A stretch of DNA of 25,197 nt from Chara braunii (GCA_003427395.1 BFEA01000026.1:2967238-2992434), one strand, 5' to 3'; shown: positions 6,561 to 17,526, counted from the first letter of the stretch. Notes: a model not told the origin generated them from the sequence alone. Made by a program: numbers and translations.

Positions 6561-7299
6561 TGCATCCCTCTTAACCACTTGGCGCTCACCCCCCTCTGTG
6601 CGACCACTACACAATAGGGTAAGCTCGGGTAACGCCCCCACAAGTCACTTTGAATGTGTTCTCGCCCAACCAGCATAGTTCCAATCGTTGCAAGATGCAC
6701 ACTCTGAGCTAACCAGGATAGGTCAAATTTAGAAAAACATGTAACCCATGGAACAGACAAGCAGAACAATCCTGCCTCCATCATCGAAAGGAAGAACCTC
6801 AAGCTGGCGGAGTTAGTGGGCAGTGGCCGATACCCACCGAGATACTCGGCGCCAATCGCATCCACCACCAACTTCCTCCATCCAAATCTCATTCGTCCTC
6901 CCAAACTCCATCGTCGTAAAGAACTCCATAGGACCTCATCTCAAAAGGGGCCGAGCACCATCATCACCCTGAAATTCCTTGCCCCCACAAGAATTTCAGT
7001 CTCCGTCCTAAAGGAGGTGAACCAGCACTACCCAACGCCACTCGCACCTGAGTTCGCCCTCATCAGCCGGTACCCATCAGGCATCCTAAACTACCCAACA
7101 CCAATCGCATATGATAAGAGCTCCCCTAGCCGGTACCCGGCGAGCAACCCTATCCGATCCCCCTCTCCGTCCTTGCGAAGAATCATTCCATGCCCTTTGC
7201 CCCTTACTTTGAACAAGTCCCCCAAAACTCCACAAGATGCTTCATTTGGATATCTCATGGAGCCCACGTTCAAAAACGCAATCACCATCAGAAGCCAAA
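6561..7299. other. unassigned GC-moderate stretch with 63-bp tandem pair
   Basis: A segment containing CTACCCAACGCCACTCGCA and GCCGGTACCC (7027-7075) is repeated in diverged form at 7090-7138, a 63-base period. A third weak similarity is near 6840. A 185-codon plus-strand ORF covers 6816-7373, but it runs through this tandem repeat and into AT-rich DNA and shows no domain, so I do not call it a gene. Confidence 0.5.
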
Positions 7300-7809
7300 A
7301 TAATAATTTGAGAATACAATTGAAAAATTACTTCAGCAATATTCCCCCCAAAAAGATTAGGGAATTAAGATAAGAAGATATCAGAAAATTTCAATTTAGG
7401 TGAGTAAACATTACAACAAAGTATTTAAACATCAAAATTGAGATCTGACTTTAGAACCTCAGAATAAGGTTTTGTCAAGTTGGCCTTCGTTTTTAAGAGA
7501 ACCGAGGTGTCCAACCTCAGTTTTACGAATCTCTGACTAAGAGAATTACTAAGGCAGTAGTTCAGACACAAAACATACGACAACCAACAAGACTAATGAT
7601 ATAATTGGGTCAAGATGTGTATGAGATTTCGAAATCGCAAACATCAGAATAAAATTATTAGGGATCAGAATTGATGCAAATTTATGAATCAAAATCGAAA
7701 TCATTGAAGGGGCAAAATCAAGCATCAGAATTGATGCAGATTCACGAATCCAATCGAATTATTAGTCAAGGAACGAAAAAGAAGACTGCATACTAAAGAG
7801 AACTTTTGA
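7300..7809. other. AT-rich stretch with 60-bp tandem pair
   Basis: Sharply more AT-rich than the DNA to the left. ATCAGAATTGATGCA occurs at 7664 and again at 7724, as part of a diverged 60-bp tandem duplication. No coding region was seen. It borders the 5'-truncated LINE on its right. Confidence 0.5.
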
Positions 7810-8178
7810 TCATCCTCATTCCCTGCGTACATTGAATCAGATGAGATAATAGTAAATAGTTTATGTCAGACCCTCAATCTATTTGATTCTTATAGACGAC
7901 TTAACCCTACAAAGAGGTTGTTTTCCTGTTTCAGGAAAGGTCAATCTGGGAGGGGGTCTAAATCTCGTATTGATCTTACTTTAATATCTGAAGAATTACA
8001 AGGGGCTATACAGTTTGCTGAGATATTCTCGAGAATCCCACTTCCAGGTTTAGATCATGTTATGTATATTGCAGTTTTATCTTTTAGGAAAAAGCCTGAT
8101 CAAGGCAAAAAGTTTTATAAACTTAATACATCTCATTTAAAGAATGAAAACTTTATTTCATTTATCAAGGATGTATGA
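7810..8178 (+). pseudogene. LINE-1 endonuclease C-terminal remnant
   Basis: The open frame reads through LFDSYRRLNPTKRLFSC and SRIDLTLISEEL, the pattern (D.YR.L.P....F then SR.D...S) that closes L1-type endonuclease domains. These enzymes nick target DNA to prime reverse transcription. The catalytic N-terminal part is absent. The frame continues past a TGA at 8176, which falls between DV and LWRNQR where tryptophan is plausible. It then enters a charged linker with TAG at 8344, TAA at 8374 and TGA at 8440. Confidence 0.6.
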
Positions 8179-8799
8179 ATCTTATGGCGTAACCAGCGGG
8201 ACATTATCCAAGATAATATAGAATGGTTAAACAACGGCCTAACATTTATAGGTCGTAAATGTAATGAATATTCTAAACTCCTTGCCTCAGAAAAATATTC
8301 TAAGGATACACTTTTGCGTCAGAGAATTCAACAACTCCAACAATAGGAGAATGAATTTGAAGAGATGGCGGTGTAAGAAGCTTTAGCTCAAGAAATCAAA
8401 GAACTGGAAAATCAATTACTGACTCAAATGGAATACAGATGACAAGGAATAAAGATTAGAGGCAAGCTGAGAAAACACCAAATGGAAGGAGAGATGGATG
8501 CAAGATTATTTTCTCTGGCAAAAATTAGCACCGATCGCACAATTATTGAAGCATTAGAAAACCCCTTCCATGGGAATGACCCATTCGCTACGTCATCAGT
8601 CTCATGTATGAAAATAGTCAGGGATTTCTTCCAGGATCTCTTTAAATGAGAAACTACAAATGTTCCGGAGGTTCAAAGAATTCGGGAAATAAAACATCTT
8701 CTTACGCCTTTGGACAAAATACTAACTGAAGAACAAGAAGATGAATTAGAAATGTATGTTTCAAAAAAAGAAATATGGACAACTCTAATGATTATGGAA

Positions 8800-9700
8800 G
8801 AAGAAAAAAAAACAGGGCCCAGACATTGATGATCTCCCCAAGAAATTTTGGGAATCCCTATGGGATTTTCTGTCACAAGACCTCATGGAATTTTATCAGG
8901 CAATTTGGACCTCAGGACAAATGAGGGAATTTGTGGGCCAAAGGGTATTAACTCTGCTTTATAAAAAAAGATAAAATAAATATTTGTAACTATCGTCCTA
9001 TTACATTCTTAACAGTGATCTACAAACCAATGGTGAAAGTTGTAGCTAATAGACTATCCAAAGTCATCGCTGAAATTATTCATCCTGCGTAGACAGGGTT
9101 TATTAGAGGAAGGAATATCCAAGATAATATATTATTAGTCAATGAGTTGATAAGGATATCACGCCAATCTAAACATAATGCAGCCTTCATATTTATAAAT
9201 TTTGAGAAAGCTTATGATCATGTGGATTTGTTATTTCTAGATAAATGTTTAGAAAATTTTAACTTTGGTCCAAACTTTAGAAGGTGGGTAAAAATACTGC
9301 ATAGGAATGCTACAACCAGGGTGATGGTCAATGGTAATGTAGTGCCCCCTATTTCCTTACAGAGATCTGTTATACAAGGGGACTCAATTGCCCCATTTCT
9401 TTTTGTCATAATCATGGAGGTCTTGGCAGCTAACCTTAGACAACATAAAAATATTTAAAAAATTCAAGTATATCATCAATTTCAGAGGAAGCCATTCTTA
9501 TTTGTTTTCTCTTTGTTGACGATCTATCCCTTATGGTAGAAGTATCTAAAATGAATATGGAAGCAAATAATAGTCTGATGGATAAATTTTGTAGACTGTT
9601 TGATATGAGGGTAAATTGGGGAAATAAAACTATAGGTTGGTGGATTCATCATCAAGTCGTAAGGCCCCCTGAAATTTTCCAAGTAAAATGACTTTCCGTA
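8800..9700 (+). pseudogene. LINE-1 reverse transcriptase domain (broken)
   Basis: Several RT blocks are readable. NYRPITFLTVIYKPM is block 1-like. GFIRGRNIQDNILLVNELI comes next, then INFEKAYDHVD (block A, with the catalytic Asp position read as Asn in INF). RSVIQGDSIAPFLF is block B, and FVDD at 9512-9523 is the catalytic block C. At least three frameshifts (near 8823, 8970 and 9484) and stops at 9090 (TAG, at the usual Gln of the HPxQTGF motif) and 9456 (TAA) interrupt it. The longest intact piece is 103 codons (9147-9458). It cannot be translated as one protein under the standard code and is a pseudogene. Confidence 0.8.
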
Positions 9701-11400
9701 GAAACTCCCATTAGGGTACTGGGTATTTCCATTTCAGCAGCAGGAAAACCATCACCTAACAATGACTATATAGCCAAACAAGCATATGCTAAGCAGGAAC
9801 TGTGGAAGAGTAAGCAAACTTCCCTCTTTGTTCGTACTCTGGTAATTAATAATGTGGTTTTAGCCTCAATCTGGTATAAATCAGCAATATGAGCGTTAAA
9901 TAAGAAAAGTTTAAAGACCCTGCAACGTCAACTATCAGTTTTTTTATGGAGAGAAAATCATGATTTTGATAAGGTAACTAGCAGAGTAGCATGACAATCA
10001 GTGATACAACCTAAAGCTAGAGGAGGGTTGAGCATCATTGATCCCTCTTTACAAAATATGACCCTATCAATTTAATGGATTAAACGCCTACTCTTTAATC
10101 CCCAAACCCCTTGGAGTGTGTTGGCATAGGAACAAATCAGACGTCTTGCACAAAAACGTCTGACAACATAGATTCAATGATGTGGCTAGAAAACAGGTCT
10201 TGGACTATTCCAAGAGGGCTAGGGAATGAACTATTGGATCAACGTATATCAGATGGAAAGACGACAATAATAGATTTACATAATGATTCATTTTGGTCTA
10301 CCTCATCAAAACATGGAGGAAATTACCATTAACAGACCAAAACTCTCCTGGCAGATGGGAAGAGGTATGCCAACAACCACACTTTGATAATAATCTTCTA
10401 AAAAATCTCCGAGGATGTGTCATTCACTGTGCAGATTCCCCTTGAAAAGGATGGGTTAAAAACGGTATTGTAAGAATAAAAGACATAAGGAACAGTGAAG
10501 AAAGAGAGTGGTTTACCCCTTCACAGTTACAAGCCCACCTTAGGTATTGTCATCATTATGAGAAAGCTTTAGAAAAATTGATTGACTTGATGTCCTTGGA
10601 TTGGATAAAAATTCTAAAAAAATGTCCTAAGTTATTAGAAGGAGATTTGTTTGCTATGAATAATCAGTCAAACATCATAGGTAGTGTTGTAGTAGTTCTC
10701 GAAAATGGGGAAGTACTCCTCACTACCTGTGAAATTGATAGTAATCAAATAGTTATAATCAAGGATTATAATAGTATAAGATGAGTCACATCACGAGTGA
10801 CAAAAAACCAAGTATTCAGGATCACAGTATTGAGGTACAAAGATAAATGGATAGCCTTTAAACCAAATACACCCATAAATCGTCTGCCCCATGATCCTGC
10901 TACTTGAAAGTGGACTAATACAGGAAGCAAAGGAATAACATATTTTTGTGTTCTTCACAAGTTGTCAGTGAAATCCACTTATAGGATGCTTCGCCCAAAG
11001 GAATAACATATTTTTGTGTTCTTCACAAGTTGTCAGTGAAATCCACTTATAGGATGCTTCGCCCTAAAAGTTTGTGAAAGACAAGATAAAAGAAAGATGG
11101 ATGAAGCACCTCAATGTTAATAAGAAATCATTAAGAAAGGTAAAATGGTTTAGTAAGACCAAAATTAAACCTGCAAAGGTGGCTTCACTACAATGACGAA
11201 TAGAGCATAGATGTCTACCTACAAATGACTGACTAATAGATAGGTTGACATTAAAATAAAGAAGGAAAGCGCTCCCCTAGTGAAAATTTTGTAAATCGGC
11301 GTTTCCTTCTAAGTTAATCCCTAAGACAATCGAGCATATATTCTTACAGTGTCCCGGGGCAATCTGGTTATAGAGGTGGTGAGATTGTATGTGGTCTAAT
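9701..11400 (+). pseudogene. LINE-1 thumb, connection and Cys/His tail (broken)
   Basis: Readable motifs include INNVVLASIWYKSAI, RGGLSIIDPSLQN, LSVKSTYRML, HRCLPTND and TIEHIFLQCPG, in the order found in L1-type ORF2 C-termini. The H-x4-C half of the zinc-knuckle-like motif is present near 11335-11350; the first Cys of the C-x2-C half appears to be a TGA at 11281. Stops at 9890, 10443, 10905, 11194 and 11230 are all TGA and align with tryptophans of LINE-2. A 68-bp exact duplication (10929-11064) shifts the frame. Confidence 0.75.
10929..11064 (+). repeat. exact 2 x 68-bp tandem duplication inside LINE-1
   Basis: Positions 10929-10996 and 10997-11064 are identical over 68 bases, including the stretch coding for LSVKSTYRML. 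68 is not a multiple of three, so the duplication changes frame. Perfect identity inside a heavily decayed element implies a recent event, or an assembly artefact. Confidence 0.9.
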
Positions 11401-11900
11401 TTGGAAACAAAAGTCCAGTGGCCATGGGACAGGAGCGCCAGCCTTCTCGAAACCTTATCCCCTGAATGTATTGATGAATTCTCACAAAATTTGTATAATA
11501 TGGGCAGTATTATGGGCAATATGGTTAAGAAGATGTACGTATGAAATGGAAGGAGTTAGGCTAGATGGACCAAAATTCACTGACACAATTAAACAACAAC
11601 TACAAGGAACAGTCTAAAGAAAAAATATAATTTTTATCCTCGCAAAAAGAAATTCTGCAACACATTCAATGATTCAACCAATGCTGGTTAGGAGGAACCC
11701 AAGGAGGGAAGATGAGGAAGGTTGAATGGGAAGGGGCAAGGAGAGGTGAAGAGGACAATTTGAGTCGAGACTATAAGCTTGCTTTTAATGACTGGACTAT
11801 GATCGACCCAACAATTCCTTTAGGACCAATATCGGATTTCCCAGATCCCTTTGCCTCCTCGACTCTAAGTCTAGTCTCAAGGGTTTGGTTTGGGTATAAA

Positions 11901-12084
11901 TAAAGTTAAAAGATAGGAGAAGATGGTATTCAGACTTTTCATGTTTTTAAGGATTATTGGATAAGAAGGGAATAGTGCTAGAATGATTTTGTTTGGTCTG
12001 GCGCCCTAATGGGGTGAAGAGGCACAACTCAACCCAATTCCATGGTTCAAACGTACCATTCTTTTATATCATTCATGTATTTAA
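11901..12084. other. LINE-1 3' flank
   Basis: AT-rich tail of the LINE block passing into moderate GC. A B-box-like GGTTCAAACGTACC occurs near 12045, without a matching A-box. No TSD for the LINE was found. Confidence 0.4.
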
Positions 12085-12164
12085 GGGACGCGGGACCCGG
12101 TTTCCAGCAGGTGTTGCTCCCCACCAATACATGGAGCAGGTTGTTAAAAAAAATATAAAAAAAA
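12085..12164 (+). mobile_element. SINE 3' fragment with A-rich tail
   Basis: GGGACGCGGGACCCGGTTTC, CAGCAGGTGTTGCTCCCC and ACCAATACATGGAGC follow the SINE consensus seen at 4571-4712 (minus) and 23624-23794, then an A-rich tail (12146-12164). The 5' head is missing and no TSD is clear. Confidence 0.6.
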
Positions 12165-12269
12165 TTGTCACTTATCAGACCAAACTCTACAAAAAACAAA
12201 GCCCACGAAAGCAATCAGCACAGAAAGACGGAGTCATAGGGGGAGGAAGAGTACCCAAGCCAAGACAGT

Positions 12270-13200
12270 CTTTAACCCATTCCTTCCCCCCTCCAAACCT
12301 CACCTCCTCCTTCATCGGCTGCGAGCAAACTGACCACCTCATGATTGATACTCACTCAACCATCGTCAAAGGCCAAACGACGAAGATAAGCGGACCGTGG
12401 CAAACCACGTTCTGAGTCCAAACTACTAGACCCACCAGCCGCCTCTCGCAGGTTAGTCTGAAGAGATGGAAGGATGTCATCATCCAATCATCGCCACCCT
12501 ACAGGAGCCATCCGCGGCCTCCTCCCTACCTCCCCATATCCCACACCCTCACGACGCTTACAATCAATTCACTTTCTCCCTACAATCCATAATAGTACAC
12601 ACTACCTCGATGAAGAAAGCAATTTGATAACGCCCGCGGAGCCCTGTCGTGGCGCTGATGCACACCTTGCTGCCTAACAATCTTGAACCCCATATCGCGA
12701 ACTAGCAGCACAACACTTTAAGTAGACGACAACCAACCGACAAGAAACGGTGAAGCAAAGACTCCACCTACAATAGCCGCCCTCGTCTTCTATGCACCTT
12801 TCCGAATCACTGCCACCACCTAACAAAAAATCATGTGTAAGCGCCTTCCCACTACCCAACAAAAAACCATATATAAGCACCGTAAAGTTCCCCATCAATC
12901 CTCACAGCTCGCACCCCACCATCCTTACCACCATCGCCACATACCATCGCCAACTCATCGTACTGTTTCTCTCGCCGTCGCGCCCCGCTCGTTCCCGCCA
13001 CTTCGCCAAACCGCCGTCCGAGCAGGCTGAAACGGGACGCGTTTGGTCGAACTGGGCGCAACATCCCGGCCCAGAATCCTGCGTTCGCCACCTCGCGCCG
13101 CTTCGTCTCGGAAATTGCTCCAGCGGGGGTGCAATGCTCCCGGTCCAGTTGCGCCGGAAAGATCCAAGATGTCCTCCTACCCCAAGAAACCTACCAACAC
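12270..13200 (+). repeat. CT-rich repeat, related to 24080-24900
   Basis: The beginning (about 12277-12420, with CAAACCTCACCTCC, ATCGGCT and CGGACCGTGGC) resembles 24090-24210 on the same strand. Both continue as C-rich, G-poor DNA with CACCATC-like stretches and end in a GC-rich part. ORFs of 140-165 codons lie within, low in complexity and without domains. A TATATAAG is present at 12870, but nothing around it supports a promoter. I judge it a dispersed repeat. Confidence 0.45.
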
Positions 13201-13213
13201 CGACCACAGTCTG

Positions 13214-13242
13214 TACTAAATCTCACTCTCATCAACCGTTCC
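13214..13242 (+). repeat. third copy of the 5497/5582 short repeat
   Basis: TACTAAATCTCACTCTCATC plus AACCGTTCC matches 5497-5525 with one base change. It lies directly before a reverse-strand tRNA-like unit. Confidence 0.7.
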
Positions 13243-13292
13243 TGAGTCTATGGGCGGTGCGTAAGTCTCTTGGTCCTTCCTCCGACTAGGTA

Positions 13293-13362
13293 AGCGAGCT
13301 TGAACACACGACCTCATCCATGTAATCTTCTATCGAACCTACTGAGCTACTGTGGAAACTTA
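13293..13362 (-). pseudogene. tRNA-like unit (minus strand)
   Basis: On the minus strand an excellent A-box, TAGCTCAGTAGG, is followed at tRNA spacing by a B-box-like TGTTCAAGCTC. The anticodon-loop region reads TTACATGG. Stems are weak, so it is more likely a tRNA-derived SINE head or relic than a working tRNA. A second such unit lies 250 bases to the right. Confidence 0.55.
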
Positions 13363-13608
13363 ACGATTTGTACGCAATATTCGACGGGAAGACAATTGAA
13401 CAATTGTCCCCAAGTATGTAAGCCCGCAAAGAACCACTTGAACCAAGAGCATCAAGCAAACATCCCACAACCCAAACCCAACATACAACACGCATGGACT
13501 AAGACCCCTAGGTGGTACGCAAGCAGTGTCTGTAATAGCTTACCTGTGTCAGCCCAGGGAAGTGTGTGTCCAACCGTGCGTCATTCTATCGCCCTGCGAT
13601 GTCCATGC

Positions 13609-13692
13609 GCAAGGCTGCGGACTTTTGAACCCGCAACCTCATACCACAATGTGCATTTCCAACCGGTGCTCTAACCGCTGAGCTACGTCAAC
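13609..13692 (-). pseudogene. tRNA-like unit (minus strand)
   Basis: The minus strand shows A-box TAGCTCAGCGGTTAGAGC and B-box GCGGGTTCAAAAGTCC with about the right spacing, and an anticodon-loop region containing GGAAAT. GCGGG/CCGC can form part of a T-stem. The flank contains GTCCCTCAACATTG (13698-13711), which also borders the SINE copy at 4571-4712, so this may belong to a composite SINE. Confidence 0.55.
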
Positions 13693-13750
13693 TTAACGTC
13701 CCTCAACATTGTAATTGATCGATGTAACAGATGCATGCCTATAATAAGAG

Positions 13751-13902
13751 CAAGTTGCAGGGCCCTACCTGGAAAGGTGAACCTTCGACAGGTTGAACTA
13801 CTCAGCAACCCAAGATGTGTAACTGTGATGAGAGCCAAGCTGCATGACCCTTCCTTAAAGGACGAAGATGTGGCAGGTTGAAGTACTCAGTAGCAGGTTC
13901 TG
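13751..13902 (+). repeat. 85-bp diverged tandem pair
   Basis: CAAGTTGCAG...CAGGTTGAACTACTCAG starting at 13751 recurs from 13836 with the same internal spacing (period 85). Similarity is partial, so the duplication is old. Confidence 0.65.
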
Positions 13903-15220
13903 GGTGGTGTTCTGCTTCTTCCCATTCACCCAGCCAGTACCCCTTGTTGTCGCTGCCTTGGAGTCTGGTTCTATCACTTACGGGTGACCCACAGTTCATG
14001 TTGGCCAGTGTACCTCCCGTTTCCCAACCCCCACCCTTGTATCCCAGAATGCTGTACCATCAGATGAACGCGACAGAGAGTGTCTTCTCCATGTATCTAT
14101 GTTACCCCTGACTGCCTAGGTAACGTAGTGAGAAGTGTGTACAGCATCCCTGTCAGATCAGTGCCTGCTGGTTAGCGGGCCCAACACCCCTGCCTGACAC
14201 AACAAAATTACTTCTGGAATTGCGTCCATCGTGGCAGTTTGATGTTCAATGTGCCATAGTGGCACCCAGGTCTAGCAACATGACATTATTGTACTATCCA
14301 TTGCGTGCTGGAAGGGAAGTCGTGCACCCCTGTCTGCATCTCTTGCAGCTGTCCCTGAGTGTTGTTCCATGAAATGGCGAAAGTGCGAGGCGCGTTATGG
14401 CAGGGAGCAGCAACGAGCGGGTTGAGGTCCATTGATGTTGCTTTTTGAGATTTATCCCGCTCATTTTGTTGAAGTGGCACTGTGTTGTTAAAGCTTCTAT
14501 GAGAGGCAACTAGAAGGAGTATTGTGGAGGAAGCCACTTCATCCGCTTCTCTTAACCCGATTGTGCTGTAGAGTTGGCAGTGCTAGCCATAGTTGGAGCG
14601 TAGTTTTTTTTGTGTAGTGTGGGGAAGAAAAAGATAGTAGGAGGGAGCACTAAGATTGGGGGCATCTTAGATCAGCAGCATGATTAGTTGGCTGACATCG
14701 TGAGTGGATGGAGAAAGGGGGAGGTTGTGAATTAAAGGAAAAATAGAAAGATACAACTTGGAGAGAAGGAAAGAGGAGGAGGTTAGTTGTTCCTTTCTTC
14801 TCTTCACTTCGCCTCTCTACATCTCCTCCCTTTTAGTTGTTTTTTAACTCCTTTTCTTGATTGCTTTGCTTGTGTTTGTGGGAAGTGTCTTCCGGTTTTC
14901 ACTTCAAATAGGATCTTCTATGATAGATCGCTGGCATGTTCGGCGATGTCGTGTCACAATGAGCCCTGCAAGGATTTGGTAAGTGGGGGCTTGGGCCGAT
15001 TGCTTTCTGTCCCTGAGGGGGGATGGATTAAGGTGTCTTCTCACAAGAAGGCGTGGCGGTTTAGGTTCGTGGAGGGAATCGGAAGGAAAACGGGATTGGT
15101 GGGGGGCGGGTAAAGCAATGGAGAATGGGTGAGGGGTAGGTTGTGATTTTACTTGGTGCCGTCCTTATAAAAAAATAGATCCTAACTGATGACTGTCTTC
15201 TAACCCATAGTTTTGACTGG
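13903..15220. other. unassigned stretch
   Basis: I see no gene. There is a purine-rich tract around 14700-14790, followed by a pyrimidine-rich tract at about 14790-14830 that may be the edge of another repeat. ORFs up to 108 codons (for example 14787-15113) have no recognisable domain. Confidence 0.5.
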
Positions 15221-15689
15221 TAAATATTCATTAAGTACTCCCTTCTGTTTTGAAATAATTTTTGATTCTGTCATAAAATTTCTAAGTACGATTTGAAATT
15301 GGTTTCCTACAAATTCCCACAATTTTTTAAATACGGGTCAATTTTTTTTCCCAACTTATTTCTTACGTCGAAATCCTTGGTTCAGTTTCTTGATAGCGCT
15401 ATCCATAAACCAGAATTTGAACTCTGATATCTAGAACTTTGATTCTCAATAGTGACTCTAATCTAGTTTTAAATTTTGATTGCATGAATTGCTTTTTCTA
15501 AGAGATTTACAGATCTATAGAATCGTAGTTTTAACTGTGCTTGAATTTGCTACTAAGTCATTCTAATCGTTAGATTTGTCATTGAAACCTTGAATTTTCA
15601 TTGTTGTACTTGATGACTGTTCTACATATGATCTGGAAAATATTTTTGGTTTACCTCCAATATGTTACATAACCTCGGTTTGAATTTCA
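15221..15689. other. AT-rich stretch
   Basis: Abruptly AT-rich, similar in composition to 7300-7800 and 23390-24050, and lying directly upstream of a module B copy. No coding region, RNA or TSD is visible. Confidence 0.5.
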
Positions 15690-16285
15690 AACTGGTGTTG
15701 GTGGTAGTGATTTCTTAGGTTGGATGGTTTGGTAGGAAGGTTGGTAATGCATCTTGCGGCGAAGGGGGCTAGCTAGCAGGATGAAATTAGTGCACGGTAG
15801 CAGTAGGGAGAATGCCCCTGTTGCGGTAAGTCTTGCCGGAGAGGGGTTGAGATGGAGGGATGCAGGGGGTTGAGGAAGGACTGCAACCAGCGCATGAAGG
15901 AGTTGGAGGCATTGAAAACCACAGTCATGGTGAGGTTGGTGACTTGTCTTGTGTTTGCTGATGCTCACAAACTCAAAGGTTTGCGAATGGATGAGGCCAG
16001 AACAACGTTGGTCGGTGCTGGGGCGTGGTCGCGCTGCCCAGTGACCCGAGTTGTTTGGGAGCAAGAGGCCTGGTAGAGAGACTTGGGGAGTCGCCGAGGG
16101 TGAAAGGCACTCTAGTGTCTGTTGATAAGCTGGTATCCAGACGACGTTGATCGGAGCCGGGGTGAGTCGCTTCGCCCTGTAGCCCAGCAGGTGGGGGTTA
16201 TTCTGGAGTGACTCGTGCCACTCTGTAACCTAGCAGTTGGGGGTGTGAGGCCTGGTAGAGTCAGGGTATCGAGAGCATGTGGGTT
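15690..16285 (+). repeat. composite repeat, modules B and A, direct copy
   Basis: Module B (about 15700-15850: GGGGGCTAGCTAGCAGGATG, GTAAGTCTTGCCGGAG) is followed by about 130 bases and module A (about 15985-16285: GAGGCCAGAACAACGTTGG, CTGTAACCTAGCAG, GAGGCCTGGTAGAG). The minus strand of 6000-6560 shows the same order and linker, so the unit of about 570 bp moves or is duplicated as a whole. ORFs across it are not conserved between copies, which argues against a protein. Confidence 0.65.
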
Positions 16286-16464
16286 GAGGTAGGCTTAGGG
16301 CGGGGGCTCAATCACACTAGGGCATTTTGGTTTCGGGCTGAAAACTTTTACGCATTCAGGACTCCAAGTAGTTGGTACCCTAGTTTTTTCTAAATTCTCT
16401 TGACTCTGGGGACTTCTAGTAACTCGTCTTAGGTGGCTTCGATGCTGTTATACTCAGTGATCTG

Positions 16465-16700
16465 CGGCTGTTCGATGCTAGAACGACGCTGACCGGTGCT
16501 TGGGTGTTGCCCTGTAACCTGCTGATGCAGGAGCATGAGGCCTGATAGAGAGCTCTGGGGATGCTTTGGGGTGGGCATTCCACGGGATAACCAAGGGTTG
16601 CTGCCGGGACGACGCTGGTCGGAGCTGGGGTGAGTTGTGTCGCCCTGTAACCCAGCAGGATGTTGGGGTGCGAGGCCTGGAAGAGCTCGGCAGGGAGTAA
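16465..16700 (+). repeat. module A, further copy
   Basis: Contains AGAACGACGCTGACCGGTGC, GAGGCCTGATAGAGAGCTC and a second half with GACGACGCTGGTCGGAGC and CTGTAACCCAGCAGG, ending GAGGCCTGGAAGAG. The two halves repeat each other, showing that module A is an internal tandem pair. Confidence 0.65.
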
Positions 16701-16825
16701 GACAGTGTTGGAGAACTTTGGAAGGGTTTGTTAGGGGTTTCGAGGGTTTTGGAGCATTTGTAGGACCTTTACTGTCTATTCCCATGCTTCCCGAATTACT
16801 GCAAGTATTCTCAGACGTTTTTTCA

Positions 16826-16863
16826 GCCGAAGCCGGGTAATGGCCCCGGTATCTAAAAAAAAA
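16826..16863 (+). mobile_element. SINE head only, with A-tail
   Basis: GCCGAAGCCGGGTAATGG and CCCCGGTATCT match the 5' head of the SINE at 23624, then nine A follow at once (16855-16863). The body and 3' stem-loop are missing, so this is a 3'-truncated yet A-tailed copy. No TSD found. Confidence 0.6.
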
Positions 16864-16868
16864 GAGAT

Positions 16869-17256
16869 CGAGGTGAGTGGGAGAAGGAGATGGTGGGATA
16901 TTACGCGTCCTACTAGTTAGGGGGCTAGCTGGTAGGATGAGAATAGGGTACAACAACAGTGGAGATTGTGGCTCTGCTGCAGTAAGTCTTGCCGGCGTGG
17001 GGTACAGGGGATTGTTTGGGGGGGTCTGAGTCCTTTTCTGAATCGTGCATATGTTTTTGTTTCTAAAAAAAAGAGGTGAGTGGGGAGAAGTAGATGGTGG
17101 GATATGAAGCATCCTAATAGTGAGAGGGCTGGCTCGTAGGATGGAAATAGGGTACAGCAGCGGAGATGGTGACTCTGCTGCAGTAAGTCTTGCCGGAGTG
17201 AGGTAAAGAGGATTGATGAGGGATTTCTGAGTCGTTGTCTGAATTTTGCCTATTTC
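16869..17256 (+). repeat. module B, two tandem copies
   Basis: Two direct copies (about 16869-17046 and 17072-17256) share GAGATGGTGGGATAT, GGGCTAGCTGGTAGGATG/GGGCTGGCTCGTAGGATG, CTCTGCTGCAGTAAGTC and TTGCCGG. The period is about 202 bases. An A-run separates them (about 17066-17073). Confidence 0.75.
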
Positions 17257-17347
17257 TGAATTTCGCCGTAGTAATTTTCTAAGTAGCTCAAATTTTTCTT
17301 AGAGAGCAGGTTAACAACAATCGTATTTTTCATCACCACTTCAGGAT

Positions 17348-17526
17348 ACCCTTCACCACTTCAGGATGCAGTTTGCCTAAACATGCGGCTTTCAGGGTCT
17401 TCGTACCGTTCACCACTTCAGGACCATTCAGGTCCAAAAATCCTGAATGGTCCTGAAGTGGTGAAAGCTCCGAAGACCCTGAAAACCACTTGTTTAGGCA
17501 GGCTGCATCCTCAAGTGGTGAAGGGT
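17348..17526. repeat. 179-bp hairpin with 85-base arms
   Basis: Arms 17348-17432 and 17442-17526 are inverted copies with a 9-base loop. Pairing is perfect near the loop (CCATTCAGG with CCTGAATGG) and imperfect outward. The arms carry repeated CACCACTTCAGGA motifs. No coding capacity. Confidence 0.8.

Larger units (their letters stand above)
7810..11900 (+). mobile_element. LINE-1: 5'-truncated, decayed L1/Tx1-like LINE
   Basis: A single LINE ORF2-like protein can be followed across this AT-rich block through several frame changes. In order: the C-terminal end of an apurinic endonuclease-like domain (about 7810-8100), a Lys/Glu-rich linker (8100-8700), reverse transcriptase (8800-9700), the thumb and connection (9700-11100), and a Cys/His C-terminal segment (11190-11380). 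The 5' end is missing most of the endonuclease, as expected for 5' truncation. The 3' boundary near 11900 is uncertain and no poly(A) or TSD is clear. It is homologous to LINE-2 at 21840-23390. Its low GC differs strongly from its surroundings, which suggests a different age or origin. Confidence 0.8.

Noticed and set aside
7342-7352. A further C-run/A-run (CCCCCCAAAAA) as a third mini-insertion
   Set aside because: No flanking direct repeat.
6816-7373. 185-codon plus-strand ORF
   Set aside because: Runs across a tandem repeat and a composition boundary and has no recognisable domain.
7810-11900. Intact LINE read with a reassigned code and ribosomal frameshifting
   Set aside because: At least three indels plus a 68-bp duplication need different frames. 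Decay explains this more simply, although the UGA/Trp pattern is kept as a finding.
12792-13289. 165-codon ORF with a TATATAAG nearby
   Set aside because: The TATA lies inside the ORF, the DNA is CT-rich repeat, and there is no domain.
16429-17112. 227-codon minus-strand ORF
   Set aside because: It is antisense to modules A and B; the frame is not open in the other copies of these modules, and the product is low-complexity Pro/Ser/Thr.
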